DNA of 64,000 bases from Parapedobacter indicus (GTDB taxonomy: Bacteria; Bacteroidota; Bacteroidia; Sphingobacteriales; Sphingobacteriaceae). The translations under genes were made by a program, and so were the position numbers. Below are positions 46,754 to 55,449 of this stretch, piece after piece (the stretch's first letter is position 1; the number at the start of each line of letters is the position of its first letter). Location of the stretch: assembly GCF_900113765.1 (NCBI RefSeq), contig NZ_FOQO01000003.1, forward strand, positions 372,001 to 436,000, given 5' to 3'. Under the pieces are notes generated by a model. That model saw nothing but the letters and a program-made list of their open reading frames with translations, did not search any database and had not been told where the DNA came from.

Positions 46754-49165
46754 ATGTTGAAAAATTATTTCAAAACAGGGTGGCGGTATCTGCTGAGACA
46801 CAGGCTGCTTTCGTTTCTTCATGTATTATGTCTCACCATCGGCATCACGTTTACCTTAGTGGTAGGGATATATGTGCTCGGTCAATACCGCATCAATCAC
46901 TCGCTGCGGAACATCGATGACCAATATATCATAAAAAGCCGGTGGAAAAGCGAGGGGTTCGGACTGGATATCACGACACTGGGACCACTTGCCAAAACAC
47001 TGCGTGAAGAATACCCCTCGTTAGTAGCCGACTACTACCGGTACAATCCGGTAACGAACGTGGTATCAGCCGGTGACAAACATTTTGTGGAAGATGTTGC
47101 CATCGGTGACACTTCCTTTATACGGATGTATGGCTTTCCGGTCAGTTTCGGCAATGCCGATCAACCTTTTCCCAACAACCACTCTGCCGTCATTACTGAA
47201 AGCATGGCCCTGAAACTGTTCGGCAAAAAAAACGCAGTCGATGAGACCATCAGCGTACACAGTACCGTACAGGGCGATAAGCAGGTTTACCAGGTATCGG
47301 CGGTCATTGCCGACATCCCCTATAATTCGGTGACCAACCTCGTCGGTGGCGATAACTATTCGGTATTCGTACCGACGGAGGGAAACCTGTATTTCGGCTT
47401 CGAAGACCCGGCAGCAGGCTGGAATAATCCCTTTGAGATTGGAATGATCCAGCTCCAGCCGGGTGTCACGCCCGCCGACCTGACGATACCCTGCCAACAA
47501 GTACTTGCTAAATATACACCGGAAAACATCCAGCAAAACCTGACGATCGAGCTAGCTTCCGTAAAGGATTACTACCTCAATGACAACGGTGGGGCAGCCA
47601 GGCGCATGGTCGCCATCCTCTCGCTATCGGCGCTGTTTATCCTCTTGATGGCAATCATCAATTTCGTAAACATCAGCGTTGTCACTTCCTCCCAACGGCT
47701 GAAGGAGATCGGCTTGCGCAAAGTGTTCGGCGGTGCCAAGCAACAATTAATCATCCAGTTTCTCGGCGAGGCCCTATTCCTTACCGCACTGGCTGCGTTG
47801 CTTTCTTTCCCCCTATACCAGCTACTGCGACCTGTCTTCAATACCATCTTGAACACCCAATTGGATTCGGTATTGCATTTCGGATGGACGGTTTATGCAG
47901 GAATGGCATTGCTGGTACTCGTCACCGGACTCTTGGCTGGCATCTACCCGGCATTCAGGCTGAGTTCATCGCCCGTGACCAAAGCCGTAAAGGGCAGGTT
48001 GGATACTGCTGTCGGCAACTTTACGCTCCGTAAGACGATGCTGACCGTCCAGTTTACGCTGGGTATTGCCCTATCTATCGGCACATTGATCGTATCGCGT
48101 CAGGTCAACTACATTTTCTCGAAAGACATCGGTTACCGCAAGGATCAGGTGATGGTGATCACCGCCTTTCCGAAACAATGGGATGCTGCCGGTGTCAAAC
48201 AAATGATGGGTGTGAAACAGGCGCTTACGGAGCTGGCAGCTGTAGAAAGTGCTTCCCTCTCTTTTGAAGTGCCTGATGGCCAACCACCGAACGCGTTTGG
48301 CATGCAACAAGCTTCCGGAGATGGGTCCGAAGCGATGATCTATTCGATCGGGGTAGATCAGGACTATGCCCGCACCTATGGCATGACCTTATTGGCTGGC
48401 ACCTGCTTTGCACAGAGCGGCGGTTACATCCCCAACCAAGTGGTGCTGAATGAATCGGCGGTGGCCGCGTTGGGGCTAACACCGGAAACCGCAATCCATA
48501 AAAAACTCCGGCAGATTGCTGGGGGCACCGACGTTACGATTGCGGGTGTCGTGAAGGATTATCATTACTCCAGCTTACAGGAGCAGATCAAGCCGGTTGC
48601 TTTTTTTCACGTACAGGACTTCCTTTCCTATCGGTTTCTTTCGCTCAAGCTAAGGGGATCAAACGTGGCTGAATCCATCAAGCTGGTCAAGCAGGAGTGG
48701 CAAAAGCTACTGCCCGATGCCCCGTTTGAATTTACGTTTATGGATGATCAATTTGCGGCCTTATACCAATCGGAACTGCAACTGAAGCGGGCGGCGGATG
48801 TGGCTACCACATTAAATTTTTTAATCATCGCATTGGGTATATTTGGCATTGTGAGCTTTACCTTGGCGAAACGTACCAAGGAAATCGCGGTAAGAAAGGT
48901 GTTGGGTGCAGAGCTCAGACACCTTACGCTGCTCATTGTAAAGGACTATACCCGCTTGATCATTATCGCCAATCTGATAGCCTGGCCTCTTACCTATTGG
49001 GTGGCCAACAAGTGGCTGGAGGGTTATTCGTACCGGATTGGTCAAGGTGTGGGTGAATACCTTTTGGTGTGCCTGCTGGTCTTTGTTCTGGCTTACGGAT
49101 TAATCATCGGATTATGCGTACAGGCAAACCGAGCGAATCCGGTAGATAGTTTGCGGGATGAGTGA
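46754..49165 (+). CDS. Double-FtsX ABC permease, no. 4 (divergent)
   Basis: 803 residues. The N terminus MLKNYFKTGWRYLLRHRLLS departs from the TAWRNL pattern of the others, and the first periplasmic domain opens with INHSLRNIDDQYIIKSRWKS in place of the common YDRFH...RIYRV. The loops KEIGLRKVFGGAKQQLIIQF and KEIAVRKVLGAELRHLTLLI differ at several positions. The C terminus is VQANRANPVDSLRDE, without the QAIKAAVA helix. It is probably an old branch that kept only the LRDE tail. Likely in the same transcript as permeases 3, 5 and 6, with hairpin copy 3 in between. Confidence 0.93.
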   Translation: MLKNYFKTGWRYLLRHRLLSFLHVLCLTIGITFTLVVGIYVLGQYRINHSLRNIDDQYIIKSRWKSEGFGLDITTLGPLAKTLREEYPSLVADYYRYNPVTNVVSAGDKHFVEDVAIGDTSFIRMYGFPVSFGNADQPFPNNHSAVITESMALKLFGKKNAVDETISVHSTVQGDKQVYQVSAVIADIPYNSVTNLVGGDNYSVFVPTEGNLYFGFEDPAAGWNNPFEIGMIQLQPGVTPADLTIPCQQVLAKYTPENIQQNLTIELASVKDYYLNDNGGAARRMVAILSLSALFILLMAIINFVNISVVTSSQRLKEIGLRKVFGGAKQQLIIQFLGEALFLTALAALLSFPLYQLLRPVFNTILNTQLDSVLHFGWTVYAGMALLVLVTGLLAGIYPAFRLSSSPVTKAVKGRLDTAVGNFTLRKTMLTVQFTLGIALSIGTLIVSRQVNYIFSKDIGYRKDQVMVITAFPKQWDAAGVKQMMGVKQALTELAAVESASLSFEVPDGQPPNAFGMQQASGDGSEAMIYSIGVDQDYARTYGMTLLAGTCFAQSGGYIPNQVVLNESAVAALGLTPETAIHKKLRQIAGGTDVTIAGVVKDYHYSSLQEQIKPVAFFHVQDFLSYRFLSLKLRGSNVAESIKLVKQEWQKLLPDAPFEFTFMDDQFAALYQSELQLKRAADVATTLNFLIIALGIFGIVSFTLAKRTKEIAVRKVLGAELRHLTLLIVKDYTRLIIIANLIAWPLTYWVANKWLEGYSYRIGQGVGEYLLVCLLVFVLAYGLIIGLCVQANRANPVDSLRDE

Positions 49166-49206
49166 TTGGTGATGAACAAGGATAAAAGAATATAGATAAC
49201 GGAAAA

Positions 49207-51603
49207 ATGATTAAGAATTACCTCAAAACCGCATGGCGCAATCTTTGGAAGAACAAAACGTACACTTCCATCAACGTTTTAGGGTTGTCAATTGGCCTGA
49301 CCAGTTTCTTGGTTATCCTGCTTTACCTCAACCACGAACTAAGCTATGACCGCTGGAATCCGGAACTGGGAAAGGTGTACAAGGTGTCGCTTCGTGGGGA
49401 GGAGGACATCTTCAATGCGACACAAGCCCCATTGGCGGCGCTACTCAGGGACAATGCCTCACAGGTCGAAGCCGCCACCAGTATTTCGCTCGGCGCACGG
49501 GCTGAGATCCCCTTATCCTTCGCCGAAAAAACCGTTACGCAGACCGGGATAATTTCTGCCGATTCTTTGTTTTTCAAGGTCTTCCCGTACAGGATCGTGG
49601 CGGGTGATGCGTTAAATCCGCTGAACAAGCCCAACGCCATGGTTATCAGTGAGGGGATGGCCACCAAACTCTTCGGTTCCGAAAACCCGATCGGCAAGAT
49701 GGTCAAGGTCTATAACGCGTACGAGTGTGAAGTGACCGCCGTGATGGAACGCCCCGAGGGACCGACACATCTGGACATCGAGGTCGTGCATCGTTCGCCT
49801 AATGAAAAGAACAACTATCATTGGGGAAATTGGTCATACCATACGTACGCTAAAACGAAAGATCACATCAGCGGCAATGTTTTGGAATCCGCAATCGATC
49901 GGATTTACTATGAAGACAGGCTCCGGAAAGACAAAGGACGTTCCTATGCCGAATTCCGTGAATCCGGTAGCCAGGAAGGCCTGTTTGTGGATGCCGTACA
50001 CGATATTCACAACTTCCCGAAGCACCGAAGCAGCAACATGGCCACGGTGTCTGTTTTGCTGGTGCTGGCCACGCTGCTGTTATTTGCCGGGGCCATCAAT
50101 TTCAGTAACCTTTCCATCGCTTCCTCCCTCCGCCGGGCGAAAGAAGTAGGCGTGAAGAAAGTACTGGGTTCCAGCCGGGCCCGGTTGTTCTGGCAGTTTA
50201 TGGGTGAAATCGCCTTCCAGTGCGTCATTGCGTTAGCAGTCTCCATTTTATTGCTGAATGTTGCCCTGCCGTATTTCAACCGGGAGTTTCAGGTAACCCT
50301 AAGCATTTTCGGCACAGGCATTTTTTGGCGCCTGGTCACCCAGGTAGCCCTCTGCCTGCTGTTGGTTATTGCGTTGTCAGGGTTGTACCCAGCGGTATTC
50401 CTCTCCCGGTACAATACGGCAAAAGTGCTGAAAGGGGATTATTCCACGGGCAAACGGGGCGTGACGCTCCGCAACGGGCTGATCGTCGTACAATTCGTGG
50501 TGGCTTCATTTTTTATCATGGGTGTGGTCGTTGTCAACAGCCAGTTGAATTATATGCAACGGTTTGACAAAGGGTTTTCCGGTGAACAGGTCGTGCAGAT
50601 TCGGCCGTTCATGATGGATACAAGGGAAAAGAATTTCGATGCCGTCAGGAACAGGTTGCTGGAAATCCCTGGGGTGCAGTACGTGTCCAAGACCACGAAA
50701 GTACCGGGAGATGTGTTTTCTGACACATCCACAATGACGTTTAAGTATCAGGACAAGAATTATCGGATAGGCTCTGTCAAGGTGAGCAAAGACTATTTTG
50801 AAACATTGGGCATCCAATTGATCGATGGACGGCTTTTCAATGACAGCCATACCGACCAGCATACCCGATCGGCCATCGTCAACGAGACTGCGGCAAAGAA
50901 AATGGGGCTCCAAAATGCGGGCGGGGCGTTTATCACCTATGCCAATTGCGACAGCATTCCGATGGAAGTGGTTGGCGTGGTGAAAGACTTCAACGTACTT
51001 GGATTGGAGCAACAGATCCAGCCGGCCGTGTTCACCATCGGCAATGAGGCGTGTGTTTTCCAGTCAGGGGGCGCATTATTGGTCAAATTGGCCAGCGATG
51101 ATGTCAGACAGCCCGTTGCAGCGATTGAAGAACGCTGGAAAACGGTAGAACCGGGATTTGGCATCCGGCTTTCCTTTTTGGACGAAAATTTCCAGCAATT
51201 GTTTGCTTCGCATCGGCGGTTGCAGCGCATTGTGACGTTTTTCGGGTTTACGGCAATCACCATCGCCATCATAGGCTTGTTTGCACTGACCGCCTTTTTG
51301 GTCGGGCGGCGTACCAAGGAAATCAGTATCCGCAAGGTGTTGGGAGCCGGTGTTGCCGACTTGGGTATGTCGCTGGGCAAGGATTTTATACGGCTTATTG
51401 CGGCTGCCGTGGTGATTGCGATCCCGATCGGTTGGTGGGCAGCACACGAATGGTTGCAGGGCTTTGCCTATCGGATGACCCTAAACGGATGGTTGTTTGC
51501 ATCGGCGGCTTGTGCTGTGCTGGCGGTAGCGGCATTAACCGTGGGTATCCATACGTTGAAAGCTGCGCGGGCAAATATTGCGGATAATCTTAGGGATGAG
51601 TAA
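49207..51603 (+). CDS. Double-FtsX ABC permease, no. 5
   Basis: 798 residues, 41 bp after permease 4. It starts MIKNYLKTAWRNLWKNKTYT. The coupling loops are KEVGVKKVLGSSRARLFWQF and KEISIRKVLGAGVADLGMSL. The tail ATTGIHTLKAARANIADNLRDE-like end (ARANIADNLRDE) lacks the NP pair found in the others. Its stop codon overlaps the next start by one base (TAATG), so translation of permease 6 is probably coupled to it. Confidence 0.94.
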   Translation: MIKNYLKTAWRNLWKNKTYTSINVLGLSIGLTSFLVILLYLNHELSYDRWNPELGKVYKVSLRGEEDIFNATQAPLAALLRDNASQVEAATSISLGARAEIPLSFAEKTVTQTGIISADSLFFKVFPYRIVAGDALNPLNKPNAMVISEGMATKLFGSENPIGKMVKVYNAYECEVTAVMERPEGPTHLDIEVVHRSPNEKNNYHWGNWSYHTYAKTKDHISGNVLESAIDRIYYEDRLRKDKGRSYAEFRESGSQEGLFVDAVHDIHNFPKHRSSNMATVSVLLVLATLLLFAGAINFSNLSIASSLRRAKEVGVKKVLGSSRARLFWQFMGEIAFQCVIALAVSILLLNVALPYFNREFQVTLSIFGTGIFWRLVTQVALCLLLVIALSGLYPAVFLSRYNTAKVLKGDYSTGKRGVTLRNGLIVVQFVVASFFIMGVVVVNSQLNYMQRFDKGFSGEQVVQIRPFMMDTREKNFDAVRNRLLEIPGVQYVSKTTKVPGDVFSDTSTMTFKYQDKNYRIGSVKVSKDYFETLGIQLIDGRLFNDSHTDQHTRSAIVNETAAKKMGLQNAGGAFITYANCDSIPMEVVGVVKDFNVLGLEQQIQPAVFTIGNEACVFQSGGALLVKLASDDVRQPVAAIEERWKTVEPGFGIRLSFLDENFQQLFASHRRLQRIVTFFGFTAITIAIIGLFALTAFLVGRRTKEISIRKVLGAGVADLGMSLGKDFIRLIAAAVVIAIPIGWWAAHEWLQGFAYRMTLNGWLFASAACAVLAVAALTVGIHTLKAARANIADNLRDE

Positions 51604-53996
51604 TGTTACAAAACAATTTCAAAATCGCTTGGCGTAATTTAAAACGCGATAAAGGATTCTCGATCATTAACATCATTGGATTGACCATCGGCTTGATGGC
51701 GGCGACCGCCATCGCCTTGTGGATACAAAGCGAGCTGACATACGACCGGTTTTACAGCAAAACCGACAGGCTTTACGAAGTATTCACTTCGGATGAGTTC
51801 CAAGGCGGAAAGCATGCATGGGGCCAAACGCCCGCCATACTCGGTCCGACACTGGCTGCGGAGTACCCCGAAGTGGAGGCAGTAGTACGGATTGCCAATA
51901 TGGGTAACCGATATGTTTTCCGTGTGGGGGACAATAAGTTCACACCCCGTGGCATTGCACCGGATTCATCCTTCTTCAGTTTGTTTGACTTCAACTTCAT
52001 TGCCGGAAACCCAACCACGCCACTGAACGGGCCCAACAGCGTGGTGCTAACCGAATCGCTCGCAAAGCGGCTTTTCGGCAAGACAAGTGTGATTGGGCAA
52101 TCCATTGCTTTAGATACGGTCGCTACGCTCGTGGTGAGCGCGGTCATCGAGGATATTCCAGCGAATTCAAGATTTAGCGATGTCGAGTATTTCTGTCCTT
52201 GGTTATTCGCTGAGAAAACAATCCGTACCGTATCTTATGGATCTTGGACAGGCTATAACCACCAAGCCTACGTATTGCTGCGACCCGGCGTGGAGCTCCA
52301 AACATTCAACGAAAAAATCCGGACGTTCGTGGCTGCACACGATACCGACCCGACCAATACGGCGCACATCTTCCTGCATCCTGCTGCCAAATGGCACCTT
52401 TACAATAAATCCGAAAACGGACAAATGGTGGCCGGCCGGTTGAATACGGTCAGGCTATTCATCGTGATCGGTGTGTTTATCCTCCTGTTGGCCTGCATCA
52501 ATTTTACAAACCTTAGCACTGCCCGCAGTGAAAAGCGGGCTAAAGAGGTTGGCGTAAGAAAGGTGGTCGGCGCCAGGAGAAATTCCTTGGTAGTCCAGTT
52601 TCTAACGGAATCGATTTTCCTTTCAGTAATTGCCGGCTTGCTGGCAGTGACCCTACTCATACCGGTCCTACCGTTTTTCAGTGAGCTCATCAGCAGAGAA
52701 TTATCACTTTCGGCGATTCACCCCGTTTTTTGGTTGTGTTTCGCCTTGTTTCTTTTATTCACGGGAATTGTTGCAGGTATCTATCCGGCCTTATTCTTAT
52801 CCAGCTTCCAGCCGGTAAAGACCCTCAAAGGCAGGTTGGGACTGCTCCGGGGTACGTTTACCCCTCGGAAGGTATTGGTGGTACTACAGTTTACCTTCTC
52901 AGTGACGCTGATTAGCTGTACGCTGATAATCGTTAGGCAAATCGAATACGTTCAAAACCGCGATAACGGGTACGATAAGAACAACTTGGTCTATGCCGCA
53001 TTAAATGGTGAAGCAGGCAAAAATTACGCCCTCATCAAACAGGAGCTGCTTGATAAGGGGGCGGCAACCGCCATCACCAAAACGATTGGACCGATAACGA
53101 GGCACACCACCAACAGCTGGAATTTTAGCTGGCCCAACAGCAAACCAGAAGATCATGACCTGGTTTTTGAGGGGCTGAGCAGCGATGCCGATTTCGTGAA
53201 GACCATGCAAGTAGCATTGGTTACCGGACGTGATATCGACGTCTATCAGTTCCCGACCGACTCCAATGCCGTATTGCTCAATGAAACGGCAGTGAAACGC
53301 ATGGGGTTGAAGGATCCACTTGGTGCGGAACTTGTCCGGAATGCAGGTAAGGCATACGAAGAGCGTTGGCACGTCGTTGGCGTGGTAAAAGATTTTATCA
53401 ATCAATCGCCTTACGATGCCATCGAGCCGCTTATCGTTTACGGGCCAGCGGGCTATTTCAGTTATATGCACATCCGGTTGAACCCCGACCGGGCCACGGC
53501 CGAAAATCTCGCCATCGCGGAGGCTGCCTTCCATAAATTCAATCCTTATTATCCGTTTGAGTACACCTTTGTGGATGAGGCCTATGGACGAAAATTCGCG
53601 GAAGAGCAGCGCATCGCGACATTGACCGCCTTATTCGCTGCGATTGCCATTTTAATCGCTTGTTTGGGTTTATTCGGCCTTGCCGCATTCACCGCTCAGC
53701 AGAAAACCAAGGAAATCGGTATCCGCAAGGTACTCGGCGCTTCCATAGCGGGCATTGTAACGTTGCTTTCAAAAGACTTTATCAAATTAGTGTGTTTGGC
53801 CATTGTCATTGCCTCACCCATCGCGTGGTGGGCGATGCACAACTGGTTGGAAGACTTCGATTACCGCATTGAGGTAGAATGGTGGCTATTTGTGCTGACG
53901 GGTTTTGCGGCGTTGGCCATTGCCCTGCTTACTGTAAGTTGGCAGGCGATACGGGCGGCGGTAGCGAATCCGGTCGAGTCGTTACGGGATGAGTAG
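51603..53996 (+). CDS. Double-FtsX ABC permease, no. 6
   Basis: 797 residues, start overlapping the previous stop by one base. It opens MLQNNFKIAWRNLKRDKGFS. Coupling loops: KEVGVRKVVGARRNSLVVQF and KEIGIRKVLGASIAGIVTLL. A 47-bp stretch of its 3' end (53914-53960) is identical to one in permease 7 (57809-57855), with the AAA ATPase gene between them. Last gene of the second unit; the 46-bp inverted repeat 19 bp after the stop may end the transcript. Confidence 0.94.
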   Translation: MLQNNFKIAWRNLKRDKGFSIINIIGLTIGLMAATAIALWIQSELTYDRFYSKTDRLYEVFTSDEFQGGKHAWGQTPAILGPTLAAEYPEVEAVVRIANMGNRYVFRVGDNKFTPRGIAPDSSFFSLFDFNFIAGNPTTPLNGPNSVVLTESLAKRLFGKTSVIGQSIALDTVATLVVSAVIEDIPANSRFSDVEYFCPWLFAEKTIRTVSYGSWTGYNHQAYVLLRPGVELQTFNEKIRTFVAAHDTDPTNTAHIFLHPAAKWHLYNKSENGQMVAGRLNTVRLFIVIGVFILLLACINFTNLSTARSEKRAKEVGVRKVVGARRNSLVVQFLTESIFLSVIAGLLAVTLLIPVLPFFSELISRELSLSAIHPVFWLCFALFLLFTGIVAGIYPALFLSSFQPVKTLKGRLGLLRGTFTPRKVLVVLQFTFSVTLISCTLIIVRQIEYVQNRDNGYDKNNLVYAALNGEAGKNYALIKQELLDKGAATAITKTIGPITRHTTNSWNFSWPNSKPEDHDLVFEGLSSDADFVKTMQVALVTGRDIDVYQFPTDSNAVLLNETAVKRMGLKDPLGAELVRNAGKAYEERWHVVGVVKDFINQSPYDAIEPLIVYGPAGYFSYMHIRLNPDRATAENLAIAEAAFHKFNPYYPFEYTFVDEAYGRKFAEEQRIATLTALFAAIAILIACLGLFGLAAFTAQQKTKEIGIRKVLGASIAGIVTLLSKDFIKLVCLAIVIASPIAWWAMHNWLEDFDYRIEVEWWLFVLTGFAALAIALLTVSWQAIRAAVANPVESLRDE

Positions 53997-54014
53997 TTTA
54001 AGGACGTGCAGCGT

Positions 54015-54060
54015 GTAACCATTTGGTTAGTAACTGATCGGCTACTAACCAAATGGTTAC
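54015..54060. repeat. Perfect 18-bp inverted repeat, 10-nt loop
   Basis: GTAACCATTTGGTTAGTA (54015-54032) and its exact complement TACTAACCAAATGGTTAC (54043-54060). It stands between permease 6 and the AAA ATPase gene, just upstream of that gene's promoter box. It may be an operator, a terminator without a strong T-run, or a mark of insertion. Confidence 0.9.
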
Positions 54061-54088
54061 AAAAAAGAGGTTTGCAAACAATAACTTG

Positions 54089-54096
54089 TATATTTG
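54089..54096 (+). promoter_or_regulatory. Bacteroidota -7 box of the AAA ATPase gene
   Basis: TATATTTG matches TAnnTTTG exactly. The next ATG (54101) is only 5 bp away, so the transcript would be leaderless or nearly so. A TTTG at 54071 is a little too close (14 nt) to be a good -33 box. Confidence 0.55.
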
Positions 54097-54100
54097 CTCA

Positions 54101-55228
54101 ATGAAATCGCCATTTCTATTTGGAAGAAGTGTTAGTACGGAGGGATTTACCAACCGCAAGAAGGAAATAAAACGACTGAAAAATAATTTTCAGCACGGCG
54201 TCAACACCCTATTGATCTCCCCTAGGCGATGGGGCAAATCATCGTTGGTCAAACGTGTTATCCAAGAAGTAAGCACAAAGAAACTGCGGATTGTGCAATT
54301 GGATCTATTAGGCCTACAGGATGAAGCAGAATTTTACAAAGTATTGGCAACGGCGACTATTAAAGCCACTAGTAGTAAATTTGAAGAATGGGTAGCCGCT
54401 AGTAAAGAATTCTTCAAACAATTGACCCCTAAAATCAGCCTTGGTCCTGATCCCATACACGATTTCGAAATCGGTTTTGATTGGCAAGAACTAGAAAGGA
54501 ACTACCAAGAAGTCTTGAATCTACCGGAACGCATAGCCCAAAATAAAGGTATACAGTTGGTAGTCTGCATCGACGAGTTTCAAAACCTGACCAATTTCAG
54601 GAATCCATTACTTTTCCAGAAGCGTCTACGGAGCGAATGGCAGCATCACCAACGAGTATGTTACTGTCTGTACGGCAGCCAGCAGCATATGATGATGTCG
54701 TTATTCGAGCGGCAATCCATGCCATTTTACAAATTCGGAGACGTTATGTACCTGAACAAAATCGGTCGGGCGGAATGGGTTTCTTTCATTGTAAGCGCAT
54801 TTGACTCAACTGGCAAGCGTATAAACGATACATTGGCTGACTATATCGCAGCTTTGGTACAAGACCATTCCTACTACGTGCAGCAGCTGTCGCATATGGT
54901 CTGGATCAGCACTGAAAAAATCGTCACACAACTTATTGTCGACGAAGCATTGGAAAATCTGCTGGAACAAAATTCCATCTTATACATGCGGGATACAGAA
55001 AGTCTTTCGGGCAGTCAATTAGCCTACCTCAAAGCGTTGGCAGACGGCGTTTCCTCGGGGTTAAGCAGCAAAGTGGTCATCGATAACTACCGATTAGGTT
55101 CGTCGGCAACAGTCGCTAAAGCTAAAAAAGCGCTCCTCAACAAAGAACTCATCGAGGTCAGAAATAATCAATCCTATTTTCTCGACCCCATGTACGAACT
55201 GTGGTTCCAACGATTTGTCCAGAGATAA
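54101..55228 (+). CDS. Archaeal-type AAA ATPase (ATPase_2, COG1672)
   Basis: 375 residues from Met at 54101; the frame continues upstream to 54053, inside the inverted repeat, and is unlikely to be translated from there. MKSPFLFGRSVSTEGFTNRK is the usual opening. P-loop SPRRWGKSS (40-48), Walker B LVVCIDEFQNL (153-163), sensor region YGSQQHMMMSLF, and a C-terminal winged helix (LAYLKALADGVSSGLSSKVV; ATVAKAKKALLNKELI). The family is wide-spread, mostly of unknown role, and related to STAND-type regulators. Codon use is more AT-rich than in the permeases, and the gene splits two permease units, so it looks like a later insertion. No link to transport is visible. Confidence 0.9.
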   Translation: MKSPFLFGRSVSTEGFTNRKKEIKRLKNNFQHGVNTLLISPRRWGKSSLVKRVIQEVSTKKLRIVQLDLLGLQDEAEFYKVLATATIKATSSKFEEWVAASKEFFKQLTPKISLGPDPIHDFEIGFDWQELERNYQEVLNLPERIAQNKGIQLVVCIDEFQNLTNFRNPLLFQKRLRSEWQHHQRVCYCLYGSQQHMMMSLFERQSMPFYKFGDVMYLNKIGRAEWVSFIVSAFDSTGKRINDTLADYIAALVQDHSYYVQQLSHMVWISTEKIVTQLIVDEALENLLEQNSILYMRDTESLSGSQLAYLKALADGVSSGLSSKVVIDNYRLGSSATVAKAKKALLNKELIEVRNNQSYFLDPMYELWFQRFVQR

Positions 55229-55258
55229 CTCGTCCAGACACTAGTACTCGTCAGAAAG

Positions 55259-55295
55259 CGTACGCTATTGAACATTGGGTGTTCGATATCGAACA
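55259..55295. promoter_or_regulatory. Tandem palindromic activator sites, copy C
   Basis: A perfect site TGTTCGATATCGAACA (55280-55295) and, exactly 21 bp upstream, a decayed one, CGTACGCTATTGAACA (55259-55274; 9 of 12 core positions). The second site is again 62.5 bp from the GG of the promoter. Confidence 0.8.
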
Positions 55296-55348
55296 CTTTA
55301 ATGCGAAAACACCGAAACAATAACCTCATTACTAGCTATTTATCAGTT

Positions 55349-55364
55349 TGGCGCAATAACTGTA
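55349..55364 (+). promoter_or_regulatory. Sigma-54-like promoter, copy C
   Basis: TGGCGCAATAACTGTA, identical to copy B. A start near 55376 would give a leader of about 74 nt for permease 7. Confidence 0.75.
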
Positions 55365-55449
55365 TTATTGCTTACGGGGTGTATGTGTCAACCGATAATA
55401 CGTGCGTGACCGCACCTTTTTAAATTCGAAATAGGTAACGAAAAAGATA

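Noticed and set aside
54053..54100. Upstream start for the AAA ATPase
   Set aside because: It lies inside the inverted repeat and upstream of the promoter box; the family N terminus is at 54101.
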